A DNA stretch of 64,000 bases, taken from positions 42,238,090 through 42,302,089 of the forward strand of contig OZ038382.1 of assembly GCA_964036045.1 (NCBI GenBank). The letters run 5' to 3'. The stretch is from Eutreptiella sp. 'Long Island Sound 2002' (lineage: Eukaryota; Euglenozoa; Euglenophyceae; Eutreptiales; Eutreptiaceae). Position 1 is the first letter of the stretch. Each line of letters begins with the position of its first letter. The translations under genes were made by a program, and so were the position numbers. Shown here piece by piece: positions 28,201 through 41,964 of this stretch. A model generated the notes under the pieces. The model did no database searches, was not told the DNA's origin, and saw only the letters and a list, made by a program, of their open reading frames with translations.

Positions 28201-31200
28201 TTTGAGATATTGTGTCGGCAAGTATCACCACACTTCATTATGAAAGCACCTGGCTCTCACACCAAGCCATACCGTACCATACCAAGCCAAGCCAGCCATG
28301 CCTTGGCTTGACGAGACGAGGCGAGCGAGCGCGCGCGCGGGGGGGTGGCGGGGGATGCAATGGCAGTGTGGGTGTGTGGTGGCAGTGGACCAGAGCGAAA
28401 ACTTCAACGGGTAGGGCGAAAGGTGCCACTTTACGAAAGCACGCCTACAGCCTAGCCAACCACCACGCAGCAACCTGAAAATCCAATAAATGTGGCGTAC
28501 CAAAATGAAACTTTTTTGCAAAAATAGGGAACATGCCCCTTCTAAGTTGTCGCCTAATGCCTTCCCGGAACCCTGAAGGGTGAGCTGCAATAACTTGACA
28601 GAAAGTCCCGAATTCAATTTTGAGATATTGTGTCGGCAAGTATCACCGCACTTCATTATGAAAGCACCTGGCTCTCACACCAAGCCATACCATACCATGC
28701 CAAGCCAAGCCAGCCATGCCTTGGCTTGACGAGACGAGGCGAGCGAGCGCGCGCGCGCGGGGGTGGCGGGGAGTGCAATGGCAGTGTGGGTGTGTGGTGG
28801 CAGTGGACCAGAGCGAAAACTTCAACGGGTAGGGCGAAAGGTGCCACTTTACGAAAGCACGCGTACAGCCTAGCCAACCACCACGCAGCAACCTGAAAAT
28901 CCAATAAATGTGGCGTACCAAAATGAAACTTTTTTGCAAAAATAGGGAACATGCCCCTTCTAAATTGTCGCCTAATGCCTTCCCGGAACCCTGAAGGGGG
29001 AGCTGCAATAACTTGACAGAAAGTCCCGAATTCAATTTTGAGATATTGTGTCGGCAAGCATCACCGCACTTCATTATGAAAGCACCTGGCTCTCACACCA
29101 AGCCATACCATACCATGCCAAGCCAAGCCAGCCATGCCTTGGCTTGACGAGACGAGGCGAGCGAGCGCGCGCGCGCGGGGGTGGCGGGGGCTGCAATGGC
29201 AGTGTGGGTGTGTGGTGGCAGTGGACCAGAGCGAAAACTTCAACGGGTAGGGCGAAAGGTGCCACTTTACGAAAGCACGCGTACAGCCTAGCCAACCACC
29301 ACGCAGCAACCTGAAAATCCAATAAATGTGGCGTACCAAAATGAAACTTTTTTGCAAAAATATGGAACATGCCCCTTCTAAATTTTCTTCTAATGCCTTC
29401 CCGGAACGCTGAAAGGGGGAGCTGCAATAACTTGACAGAAAGTCCCGAATTCAATTTTGAGATATTGTGTCGGCAAGTATCACCACACTTCATTATGAAA
29501 GCACCTGGCTCTCACACCAAGCCATACCATACCATGCCAAGCCAAGCCAGCCATGCCTTGGCTTGACGAGACGAGGCGAGCGAGCGCGCGCGCGCGGGGG
29601 TGGCGGGGGGTGCAATGGCAGTGTGGGTGTGTGGTGGCAGTGGACCAGAGCGAAAACTTCAACGGGTAGGGCGAAAGGTGCCACTTTACGAAAGCACGCG
29701 TACAGCCTAGCCAACCACCACGCAGCAACCTGAAAATCCAATAAATGTGGCGTACCAAAATGACACTTTTTTGCAAAAATAGGGAACATGCCCCTTCTAA
29801 ATTTTCGCCTAATGCCTTCCCGGAACCCTGAAGGGTGAGCTGCAATAACTTGACAGAAAGTCCCGAATTCAATTTTGAGATATTGTGTCGGCAAGTATCA
29901 CCGCACTTCATTATGAAAGCACCTGGCTCTCACACCAAGCCATACCATACCATGCCAAGCCAAGCCAGCCATCCCTTGGCTTGACGAGACGAGGCGAGCG
30001 AGCGCGCGCGCGCGGGGCCGGCGGGGGGTGCAATGGCAGTGTGGGTGTGTGGTGGCAGTGGACCAGAGCGAAAACTTCAACGGGTAGGGCGAAAGGTGCC
30101 ACTTTACGAAAGCACGCGTACAGCCTAGCCAACCACCACGCAGCAACCTGAAAATCCAATAAATGTGGCGTACCAAAATGAAACTTTTTTGCAAAAATAG
30201 GGAACATGCCCCTTCTAAATTGTCGCCTAATGCCTTCCCGGAACCCTGAAGGGGGAGCTGCAATAACTTGACAGAAAGTCCCGAATTCAATTTTGAGATA
30301 TTGTGTCGGCAAGCATCACCGCACTTCATTATGAAAGCACCTGGCTCTCACACCAAGCCATACCATACCATGCCAAGCCAAGCCAGCCATGCCTTGGCTT
30401 GACGAGACGAGGCGAGCGAGCGCGCGCGCGCGGGGGTGGCGGGGGCTGCAATGGCAGTGTGGGTGTGTGGTGGCAGTGGACCAGAGCGAAAACTTCAACG
30501 GGTAGGGCGAAAGGTGCCACTTTACGAAAGCACGCGTACAGCCTAGCCAACCACCACGCAGCAACCTGAAAATCCAATAAATGTGGCGTACCAAAATGAG
30601 ACTTTTTTGCAAAAATATGGAACATGCCCCTTCTAAATTTTCTTCTAATGCCTTCCCGGAACGCTGAAGGGGGAGCTGCAATAACTTGACAGAAAGTCCC
30701 GAATTCAATTTTGAGATATTGTGTCGGCAAGTATCACCACACTTCATTATGAAAGCACCTGGCTCTCACACCAAGCCATACCATACCATGCCAAGCCAAG
30801 CCAGCCATGCCTTGGCTTGACGAGACGAGGCGAGCGAGCGCGCGCGTGCGGGGGTGGCGGGGGGTGCAATGGCAGTGTGGGTGTGTGGTGGCAGTGGACC
30901 AGAGCGAAAACTTCAACGGGTAGGGCGAAAGGTGCCACTTTACGAAAGCACGCGTACAGCCTAGCCAACCACCACGCAGCAACCTGAAAATCCAATAAAT
31001 GTGGCGTACCAAAATGAAACTTTTTTGCAAAAATATGGAATATGCCCCTTCTAAATTGTCGCCTAATGCCTTCCCGCAACGCTGAAGAGGGAGCTGCAAT
31101 AACTTGACAGAAAGTCCCGAATTCAATTTTGAGATATTGTGTCGGCAAGTATCACCACACTTCATTATGAAAGCACCTGGCTCTCACACCAAGCCATACC

Positions 31201-32821
31201 ATACCATGCCAAGCCAAGCCAGCCATGCCTTGGCTTGACGAGACGAGGCGAGCGAGCGCGCGCGCGCGGGGGTGGCGAGGGGTGCAATGGCAGTGTGGGT
31301 GTGTGGTGGCAGTGGACCAGAGCGAAAACTTCAACGGGTAGGGCGAAAGGTGCCACTTTACGAAAGCACGCGCACAGCCTAGCCAACCACCACGCAGCAA
31401 CCTGAAAATCCAATAAATGTGGCGTACCAAAATGAAACTTTTTTGCAAAAATAGGGAACATGCCCCTTCTAAATTGTCGCCTAATGCCTTCCCGGAACCC
31501 TGAAGGGTGAGCTGCAATAACTTGACAGAAAGTCCCGAATTCAATTTTGAGATATTGTGTCGGCAAGTATCACCGCACTTCATTATGAAAGCACCTGGTG
31601 AATCACTGGCTCTCACACCAAGCCATACCATACCATGCCAAGCCAAGCCAGCCATGCCTTGGCTTGACGAGACGAGGCGAGCGAGCGCGCGCGCGCGGGG
31701 GTGGCGGGGGGTGCAATGGCAGTGTGGGTGTGTGGTGGCAGTGGACCAGAGCAAAAACTTCAACGGGTAGGGCGAAAGGTGCCACTTTACGAAAGCACGC
31801 GTACAGCCTAGCCAACCACCACGCAGCAACCTGAAAATCCAATAAATGTGGCGTACCAAAATGAAACTTTTTTGCAAAGATAGGGAACATGCCCCTTCTA
31901 AATTGTCGCCTAATGCCTTCCCGCAACGCTGAAGGGGGAGCTGCAATAACTTGACAGAAAGTCCCGAATTCAATTTTGAGATATTGTGTCGGCAAGCATC
32001 ACCGCACTTCATTATGAAAGCACCTGGCTCTCACACCAAGCCATACCATACCATGCCAAGCCAAGCCAGCCATGCCTTGGCTTGACGAGACGAGGCGAGC
32101 GAGCGTGCGCGCGCGGGGCTGGCGGGGGGTGCAATGGCAGTGTGGGTGTGTGGTGGCAGTGGACCAGAGCGAAAACTTCAACGGGTAGGGCGAAAGGTGC
32201 CACTTTACGAAAGCACGCGTACAGCCTAGCCAACCACCACGCAGCAACCTGAAAATCCAATAAATGTGGCGTACCAAAATGAAGCTTTTTTGCAAAAATA
32301 GGGAACATGCCCCTTCTAAATTGTCGCCTAATGCCTTCCCGCAACGCTGAAGGGGGAGCTGCAATAACTTGACAGAAAGTCCCGAATTCAATTTTGAGAT
32401 ATTGTGTCGGCAAGTATCGCCACACTTCATTATGAAAGCACCTGGCTCTCACACCAAGCCATACCATACCATGCCAAGCCAAGCCAGCCATGCCTTGGCT
32501 TGACGAGACGAGGCGAGCGAGCGCGCGCGCGCGGGGGTGGCGGGGGGTGCATTGGCAGTGTGGGTGTGTGGTGGCAGTGGACCAGAGCGAAAACTTCAAC
32601 GGGTAGGGCGAAAGGTGCCACTTTACGAAAGCACGCGTACAGCCTAGCCAACCACCACGCAGCAACCTGAAAATCCAATAAATGTGCCGTACCAAAATGA
32701 AACTTTTTTGCAAAAATATGGAACATGCCCCTTCTAAATTGTCGCCTAATGCCTTCCCGGAACGCTGAAGGGGGAGCTGCAATAACTTGACAGAAAGTCC
32801 CGAATTCAATTTTGAGATATT
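25286..32821. repeat. Satellite subfamily block with the GTCGCC variant
   Basis: Most monomers here carry AATAGGGAAC together with AAATTGTCGCCTAATG and often GGAACCCTGAAG, instead of the more common AATATGGAAC, AAATTTTCTTCTAATG and GGAACGCTGAAG. The same linked variants occur singly elsewhere (1-247, about 11850, 16860, 35640) but cluster here. Hybrid units are present, for example near 28120, 29800 and 30700, which suggests conversion or crossover between subfamilies. No 408-bp units occur in this block. Confidence 0.75.
31599..31609. repeat. 11-bp insertion in one satellite monomer
   Basis: The unit starting at 31557 is 429 bp because TGAATCACTGG is inserted after GAAAGCACCTGG. The insert ends in CTGG, repeating the CTGG directly before it, so it can be read as CTGG-TGAATCA-CTGG. 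That form resembles a small excision footprint flanked by a 4-bp duplication, but a simple slippage or templated insertion is also possible. No other unit shows it. Confidence 0.8.
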
Positions 32822-35800
32822 GTGTCGGCAAGTATCACCACACTTCATTATGAAAGCACCTGGCTCTCACACCAAGCCATACCATACCATGCCAAGCCAA
32901 GCCAGCCATGCCTTGGCTTGACGAGACGAGGCGAGCGAGCGCGCGCGCGCGGGGGTGGCGGGGGGTGCAATGGCAGTGTGGGTGTGTGGTGGCAGTGGAC
33001 CAGAGCGAAAACTTCAACGGGTAGGGCGAAAGGTGCCACTTTACGAAAGCACGCGTACTGCCTAGCCAACCACCACGCAGCAACCTGAAAATCCAATAAA
33101 TGTGGCGTACCAAAATGAAACTTTTTTGCAAAAATATGGAACATGCCCCTTCTAAATTTTCTTCTAATGCCTTCCCGCAACGCTGAAGGGGGAGCTGCAA
33201 TAACTTGACAGAAAGTCCCGAATTCAATTTTGAGATATTGTGTCGGCAAGTATCACCACACTTCATTTTGAAAGCACCTGGCTCTCACACCAAGCCATAC
33301 CATACCATGCCAAGCCAAGCCAGCCATGCCTTGGCTTGACGAGACGAGGCGAGCGAGCGCGCGCGCGCGGGGGTGGCGGGGGGTGCAATGGCAGTGTGGG
33401 TGTGTGGTGGCAGTGGACCAGAGCGAAAACTTCAACGGGTAGGGCGAAAGGTGCCACTTTACGAAAGCACGCGTACAGCCTAGCCAACCACCACGCAGCA
33501 ACCTGAAAATCCAATAAATGTGGCGTACCAAAATGAAATTTGTTTGCAAAAATATGGAACATGCCCCTTCTAAATTTTCTTCTAATGCCTTCCCGCAATG
33601 CTGAAGGGGGAGCTGCAATAACTTGACAGAAAGTCCCGAATTCAATTTTGAGATATTGTGTCGGCAAGTATCACCACACTTCATTATGAAAGCACCTGGC
33701 TCTCACACCAAGCCATACCATACCATGCCAAGCCAAGCCAGCCATGCCTTGGCTTGACGAGACGAGGCGAGCGAGCGCGCGCGCGCGGGGGTGGCGGGGG
33801 GTGCAATGGCAGTCTGGGTGTGTGGTGGCAGTGGACCAGAGCGAAAACTTCAACGGGTAGGGCGAAAGGTGCCACCTTACGAAAGCACGCGTACAGCCTA
33901 GCCAACCACCACGCAGCAACCTGAAAATCCAATAAATGTGGCGTACCAAAATGAAACTTTTTTGCAAAAATATGGAACATGCCCCTTCTAAATTTTCTTC
34001 TAATGCCTTCCCGGAACGCTGAAGGGGGAGCTGCAATAACTTGACAGAAAGTCCCGAATTCATTTTTGAGATATTGTGTCGGCAAGTATCACCACACTTC
34101 ATTATGAAAGCACCTGGCTCTCACACCAAGCCATACCATACCATGCCAAGCCAAGCCAGCCATGCCTTGGCTTGACGAGACGAGGCGAGCGAGCGCGCGC
34201 GCGCGGGGGTGGCGGGGGGTGCAATGGCAGTGTGGGTGTGTGGTGGCAGTGGACCAGAGCGAAAACTTCAACGGGTAGGGCGAAAGGTGCCACTTTACGA
34301 AAGCACGCGTACAGCCTAGCCAACCACCACGCAGCAACCTGAAAATCCAATAAATGTGGCGTACCAAAATGAAACTTTTTTGCAAAAATATGGAACATGC
34401 CCCTTCTAAATTGTCGCCTAATGCCTTCCCGGAACGCTGAAGGGGGAGCTGCAATAACTTGACAGAAAGTCCCTAATTCAATTTTGAGATATTGTGTCGG
34501 CAAGTATCACCACACTTCATTATGAAAGCACCTGGCTCTCACACCAAGCCATACCATACCATGCCAAGCCAAGCCAGCCATGCCTTGGCTTGACGAGACG
34601 AGGCGAGCGAGCGCGCGCGCGCGGGGGTGGCGGGGGGTGCAATGGCAGTGTGGGTGTGTGGTGGCAGTGGACCAGAGCGAAAACTTCAACGGGTAGGGCG
34701 AAAGGTGCCACTTTACGAAAGCACGTGTACAGCCTAGCCAACCACCACGCAGCAACCTGAAAATCCAATAAATGTGGCGTACCAAAATGAACCTTTTTTG
34801 CAAAAATATGGAACATGCCCCTTCTAAATTTTCTTCTAATGCCTTCCCGGAACGCTGAAGGGGGAGCTGCAATAACTTGACAGAAAGTTCGAATTCAATT
34901 TTGAGATATTGTGTCGGCAAGTATCACCACACTTCATTATGAAAGCACCTGGCTCTCACACCAAGCCATACCATACCATGCCAAGCCAAGCCAGCCATGC
35001 CTTGGCTTGACGAGACCAGGCGAGCGAGCGCGCGCGCGCGGGGGTGGCGGGGGGTGCAATGGCAGTGTGGGTGTGTGGTGGCAGTGGACCAGAGCGAAAA
35101 CTTCAACGGGTAAGGCGAAAGGTGCCACTTTACGAAAGCACGCGTACAGCCTAGCCAACCACCACGCAGCAACCTGAAAATCCAATAAATGTGTCGTACC
35201 AAAATGAAGCTTTTTTGCAAAAATATGGAACATGCCCCTTCTAAATTTTCTTCTAATGCCTTCCCGCAACGCTGAAGGGGGAGCTGCAATAACTTCACAG
35301 AAAGTCCCGAATTCAATTTTGAGATATTGTGTCGGCAAGTATCACCACACTTCATTATGAAAGCACCTGGCTCTCACACCAAGCCATACCATACCATGCC
35401 AAGCCAAGCCAGCCATGCCTTGGCTTGACGAGACGAGGCGAGCGAGCGCGCGCGCGCGCGGGTGGCGGGGGGTGCAATGGCAGTGTGGGTGTGTGGTGGC
35501 AGTGGACCAGAGCGAAAACTTCAACGGGTAGGGCGAAAGGTGCCACTTTACGAAAGCACGCGTACAGCCTAGCCAACCACCACGCAGCAACCTGAAAATC
35601 CAATAAATGTGGCGTACCAAAATGAAACTTTTTTGCAAAAATAGGGAACATGCCCCTTCTAAATTGTCGCCTAATGCCTTTCCGGAACCCTGAAGGGTGA
35701 GCTGCAATAACTTGACAGAAAGTCCCGAATTCAATTTTGAGATATTGTGTCGGCAAGTATCACCGCACTTCATTATGAAAGCACCTGGCTCTCACACCAA

Positions 35801-36999
35801 GCCATACCATACCATGCCAAGCCAAGCCAGCCATGCCTTGGCTTGACGAGACGAGGCGAGCGAGCGCGCGCGCGCGGGGGTGGCGGGGGGTGCAATGGCA
35901 GTGTGGGTGTGTGGTGGCAGTGGACCAGAGCAAAAACTTCAACGGGTAGGGCGAAAGGTGCCACTTTACGAAAGCACGCGTACAGCCTAGCCAACCACCA
36001 CGCAGCAACCTGAAAATCCAATAAATGTGGCGTACCAAAATGAAACTTTTTTGCAAAAATATGGAACATGCCCCTTCTAAATTTTCTTCTAATGCCTTCC
36101 CGCAACGCTGAAGGGGGAGCTGCAATAACTTGACAGAAAGTCCCGAATTCAATTTTGAGATATTGTGTCGGCAAGCATCCCCGCACTTCATTATGAAAGC
36201 ATCTGGCTCTCACACCAAGCCATACCATACCATGCCAAGCCAAGCCAGCCATGCCTTGGCTTGACGAGACGAGGCGAGCGAGCGCGCGCGCGGGGGTGGC
36301 GGGGGGTGCAATGGCAGTGTGGGTGTGTGGTGGCAGTGGACCAGAGCGAAAACTTCAACGGGTAGGGCGAAAGGTGCCACTTTACGAAAGCACGCGTACA
36401 GCCTACCCAAACAACCACGCAGCAACCTGAAAATCCAATAAATGTGGCGTACCAAAATGAAACTTTTTTGCAAAAATATGGAACATGCCCCTTCTAAATT
36501 TTCTTCTAATGCCTTCCCGGAACGCTGAAGGGGGAGCTGCAATAACTTGACAGAAAGTCCCGAATTCAATTTTGAGATATTGTGTCGGCAAGTATCACCA
36601 CACTTCATTATGAAAGCACCTGGCTCTCACACCAAGCCATACCATACCATGCCAAGCCAAGCCAGCCATGCCTTGGCTTGACGAGACGAGGCGAGGGAGC
36701 GCGCGCGCGCGGGGGTGGCGGGGGCTGCAATGGCAGTGTGGGTGTGTGGTGGCAGTGGACCAGAGCGAAAACTTCAACGGGTAGGGCGAAAGGTGCCACT
36801 TTACGAAAGCACGCGTACAGCCTAGCCAACCACCACGCAGCAACCTGAAAATCCAATAAATGTGGCGTACCAAAATGAAACTTTTTTGCAAAAATATGGA
36901 ACATGCCCCTTCTAAATTTTCTTCTAATGCCTTCCCGGAACGCTGAAGGGGGAGCTGCGATAACTTGACAGAAAGTCCCGAATTCAATTTTGAGATATT

Positions 37000-39900
37000 G
37001 TGTCGGCAAGTATCACCACACTTCATTATGAAAGCACCTGGCTCTCACACCAAGCCATACCATACCATGCCAAGCCAAGCCAGCCATGCCTTGGCTTGAC
37101 GAGACGAGGCGAGCGAGCGCGCGCGCGCGGGGTTGGCGGGGGGTGCAATGGCAGTGTGGGTGTGTGGTGGCAGTGGACCAGAGCGAAAACTTCAACGGGT
37201 AGGGCGAAAGGTGCCACTTTACGAAAACACGCGTACAGCCTAGCCAACCACCACGCAGCAACCTGAAAGTCCAATGAATGTGGCGTACCAAAATGAAACT
37301 TTTTTGCAAAAATATGGAACAAGGCCCCTTCTAAATTTTCTTCTAATGCCTTCCCGGAACGCTGAAGGGGGAGCTGCAATAACTTGACAGAAAGTCCCGA
37401 ATTCAATTTTGAGATATTGTGTCGGCAAGTATACCACACTTCATTATGAAAGCACCTGGCTCTCACACCAAGCCATACCATACCATGCCAAGCCAAGCCA
37501 GCCATGCCTTGGCTTGACGAGACGAGGCGAGCGAGCGCGCGCGCGCGGGGGTAGCGGGGGGTGCAATGGCAGTGTGGGTGTGTGGTGGCAGTGGACCAGA
37601 GCGAAAACTTCAACGGGTAGGGCGAAAGGTGCCACTTTACGAAAGCACACGTACAGCCTAGCCAACCACCACGCAGCAACCTGAAAATCCAATAAATGTG
37701 GCGTACCAAAATGAAACTTTTTTGCAAAAATATGGAACATGCCCCTTCTAAATTTTCTTCCCGGAACGCTGAAGGGGGAGCTGCAATAACTTGACAGAAA
37801 GTCCCGAATTCAATTTTGAGATATTGTGTCGGCAAGTATCACCACACTTCATTATGAAAGCACCTGGCTCTCACACCAAGCCATACCATACCATGCCAAG
37901 CCAAGCCAGCCATGCCTTGGCTTGACGAGACGAGGCGAGCGAGCGCGCGCGCGCGGGGGTGGCGGGGGGTGCAATGGCAGTGTGGGTGTGTGGTGGCAGT
38001 GGACCAGAGCGAAAACTTCAACGGGTAGGGCGAAAGGTGCCACTTTACGAAAGCACGCGTACAGCCTAGCCAACCACCACGCAGCAACCTGAAAATGCAA
38101 TAAATGTGGCGTATCAAAATGTAATTTTTTTGCAAAAATATGGAACATGCCCCTTCTAAATTTTCTTCCCGGAACGCTGAAGGGGGAGCTGCAATAACTT
38201 GACAGAAAGTCCCGAATTCAATTTTGAGATATTGTGTCGGCAAGTATCACGACACGTCATTATGAAAGCACCTGGCTCTCACACCAAGCCATACCATACC
38301 ATGCCAAGCCAAGCCAGCCATGCCTTGGCTTGACGAGACGAGGCGAGCGAGCGCGCGCGCGCGGGGGTGGCGGGGGGTGCAATGGCAGTGTGGGTGTGTG
38401 GTGGCAGTGGACCAGAGCGAAAACTTCAACGGGTAGGGCGAAAGGTGCCACTTTACGAAAGCACGCGTACAGCCTAGCCAACCACCACGCAGCAACCTGA
38501 AAATCCAACAAATGTGGCGTACCAAAATGAAACTTTTTTGCAAAAATATGGAACATGCCCCTTCTAAATTTTCTTCTAATGCCTTCCCGGAACGCTGAAG
38601 GGGGAGCTGCAAAAACTTGACAGAAAGTCCCGAATTCAATTTTGAGATATTGTGTCGGCAAGTATCACCACACTTCATTATGAAAGCACCTGGCTCGCAC
38701 ACCAAGCCATACCATACCATGCCAAGCCAAGCCAGCCATGCCTTGGCTTGACGAGACGAGGCGAGCGAGCGCGCGCGCGCGGGGGTGGCGGGGGGTGCAA
38801 TGGCAGTGTGGGTGTGTGGTGGCAGTGGACCAGAGCGAAAACTTCAACGGGTAGGGCGAAAGGTGCCACTTTACGAAAGCACGCGTACAGCCTAGCCAAC
38901 CACCACGCAGCAACCTGAAAATCCAATAAATGTGGCGTACCAAAATGAAACTTTTTTGCAAAAATATGGAACATGCCCCTTCTAAATTTTCTTCTAATGC
39001 CTTCCCGGAACGCTGAAGGGGGAGCTGCAATAACTTGACAGAAAGTCCCGAATTCAATTTTGAGATATTGTGTCGGCAAGTATCACCACACTTCATTATG
39101 AAAGCACCTGGCTCTCACACCAAGCCATACCATACCATGCCAAGCCAAGCCAGCCATGCCTTGGCTTGACGAGACGAGGCGACCGAGCGCGCGCGGGGGG
39201 GTGGCGGGGGGTGCAGTGGCATAGGGGCTGTGTGGTGGCAGTGGACCAGAGCGAAAACTTCAACGGGTAGGGCGAATGATGCCACTTTACGAAAGCACGC
39301 GTACAGCCTAGCCAACCACCACGCAGCAACCTGAAAATGCAATAAATGTGGCGTATCAAAATGAAGCTTTTTTGCAAAAATATGGAACATGCCCCTTCTA
39401 AATTTTCTTCCCGGAACGCTGAAGGGGGAGCTGCACGAACTTGACAGAAAGTCCCGAATTCAATTTTGAGATATTGTGTCGGCAAGTATCACCACACTTC
39501 ATTATGAAAGCACCTGGCTCTCACACCAAGCCATACCATACCATGCCAAGCCAAGCCAGCCATGCCTTGGCTTGACGAGACGCGGCGAGCGAGCGCGCGC
39601 GCGCGGGGTTGGCGGGGGGTGCAATGGCAGTGTGGGTGTGTGGTGGCAGTGGACCAGAGCGAAAACTTCAGCGGGTAGGGCGAAAGGTGCCACTTTACGA
39701 AAGCACGCTTACAGCCTAGCCAACCACCACGCAGCAACCTGAAAATCCAACAAATGTGGCGTACCAAAATGAAACTTTTTTGCAAAAATATGGAACATGC
39801 CCCTTCTAAATTTTCTTCTAATGCCTTCCCGGAACGCTGAAGGGGGAGCTGCAATAACTTGACAGAAAGTCCAGAATTCAATTTTGAGATATTGTGTCGG

Positions 39901-41964
39901 CAAGTATCACCACACTTCATTATGAAAGCACCTGGCTCTCACACCAAGCCATACCATACCATGCCAAGCCAAGCCAGCCATGCCTTGGCTTGACGAGACG
40001 AGGCGAGCGAGCGCGCGCGCGCGGGGGTGGCGGGGGGTGCAATGGCAGTGTGGGTGTGTGGTGGCAGTGGACCAGAGCGAAAACTTCAACGGGTAGGGCG
40101 AAAGGTGCCACTTTACGAAAGCACGCGTACAGCCTAGCCAACCACCACGCAGCAACCTGAAAATCCAATAAATGTGGCGTACCAAAATGAAACTTTTTTG
40201 CAAAAATATGGAACATGCCCCTTCTAAATTTTCTTCTAATGCCTTCCCGGAACGCTGAAGGGGGAGCTGCAATAACTTGACAGAAAGTCCAGAATTCAAT
40301 TTTGAGATATTGTGTCGGCAAGTATCACCACACTTCATTATGAAAGCACCTGGCTCTCACACCAAGCCATACCATACCATGCCAAGCCAAGCCAGCCATG
40401 CCTTGGCTTGACGAGACGAGGCGAGCGAGCGCGCGCGCGCGGGGGTGGCGGGGGGTGCAATGGCAGTGTGGGTGTGTGGTGGCAGTGGACCAGAGCGAAA
40501 ACTTCAACGGGTAGGGCGAAAGGTGCCACTTTACGAAAGCACGCGTACAGCCTAGCCAACCACCACGCAGCAACCTGAACATCCAATAAATGTGGCGTAC
40601 CAAAATGAAACTTTTTTGCAAAAATATGGAACATGCCCCTTCTAAATTTTCTTCTCATGCCTTCCCGGAACGCTGAAGTGGGAGCTGCAATAACTTGACA
40701 GAAAGTCCCGAATTCAATTTTGAGATATTGTGTCGGCAAGTATCACCACACTTCATTATGAAAGCACCTGGCTCTCACACCAAGCCATACCATACCATGC
40801 CAAGCCAAGCCAGCCATGCCTTGGCTTGACGAGACGAGGCGAGCGAGCGCGCGCGCGCGGGGGTGACGGGGGGTGCAATGGCAGTGTGGTTGTGTGGTGG
40901 CAGTGGACCAGAGCGAAGACTTCAACGGGTAGGGCGAAAGGTGCCACTTTACGAAAGCACGTGTACAGCCTAGCCAACCACCACGCAGCAACCTGAAAAT
41001 CCAATGAATGTGGCGTACCAAAATGAAACTTTTTTGCAAAAATATGGAACAAGGCCCCTTCTAAATTTTCTTCTAATGCTCTCCCGGAACGCTGAAGGGG
41101 GAGCTGCAATAACTTGACAGAAAGTCCCGAATTCAATTTTGAGATTTTGTGTCGGCAAGTATCACCACACTTCATTATGAAAGCACCTGGCTCTCACAAC
41201 AAGCCATACCATACCATGCCAAGCCAAGCCAGCCATGCCTTGGCTTGACGAGACGAGGCGAGCGAGCGCGCGCGCGCGGGGGTGGCGGGGGGTGCAATGG
41301 CAGTGTGGGTGTGTGGTGGCAGTGGACCAGAGCGAAGACTTCAACGGGTAGGGCGAAAGGTGCCACTTTACGAAAGCACGCGTACAGCCTAGCCAACCAC
41401 CACGCAGCAACCTGAAAATCCAATAAATGTGGCGTACCAAAATGAAACCTTTTTGCAAAAATATGGAACATGCCCCTTCTAAATTTTCTTCCCGGAACGC
41501 TGAAGGGGGAGCTCCAATAACTTGACAGAAAGTCCCGAATTCAATTTTGAGATATTGTGTCGGCAAGTATCACCACACTTCATTATGAAAGCACCTGGCT
41601 CTCACACCAAGCCATACCATACCATGCCAAGCCAAGCCAGCCATGCCTTGGCTTGACGAGACGAGGCGAGCGAGCGCGCGCGCACGGGGGTGGCGGGGGG
41701 TGCAATGGCAGTGTGGGTGTGTGGTGGCAGTGGACCAGAGCGAAAACTTCAACGGGTAGGGCGAAAGGTGCCACTTTACGAAAGCACGCGTACAGCCTAG
41801 CCAACCACCACGCAGCAACCTGAAAATGCAATAAATGTGGCGTATCAAAATGAAACTTTTTTGCAAAAATATGGAACATGCCCCTTCTAAATTTTCTTCC
41901 CGGAACGCTGAAGGGGGAGGTGCAATAACTTGACAGAAAGTCCCGAATTCAATTTTGAGATATT
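37000..41964. repeat. Two copies of a variant-marked monomer trimer (37000-38233, 40730-41964)
   Basis: In both places a monomer with CCAATGAATG and GAACAAGGCCCC is followed by two 408-bp monomers, the second with GAAAATGCAATAAATG and GTATCAAAATG. The copies are 3730 bp apart. The last variant also occurs in the unit at 39070. The shared private variants point to segmental duplication or long-range conversion within the array. The match does not extend cleanly on either side. Confidence 0.7.
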
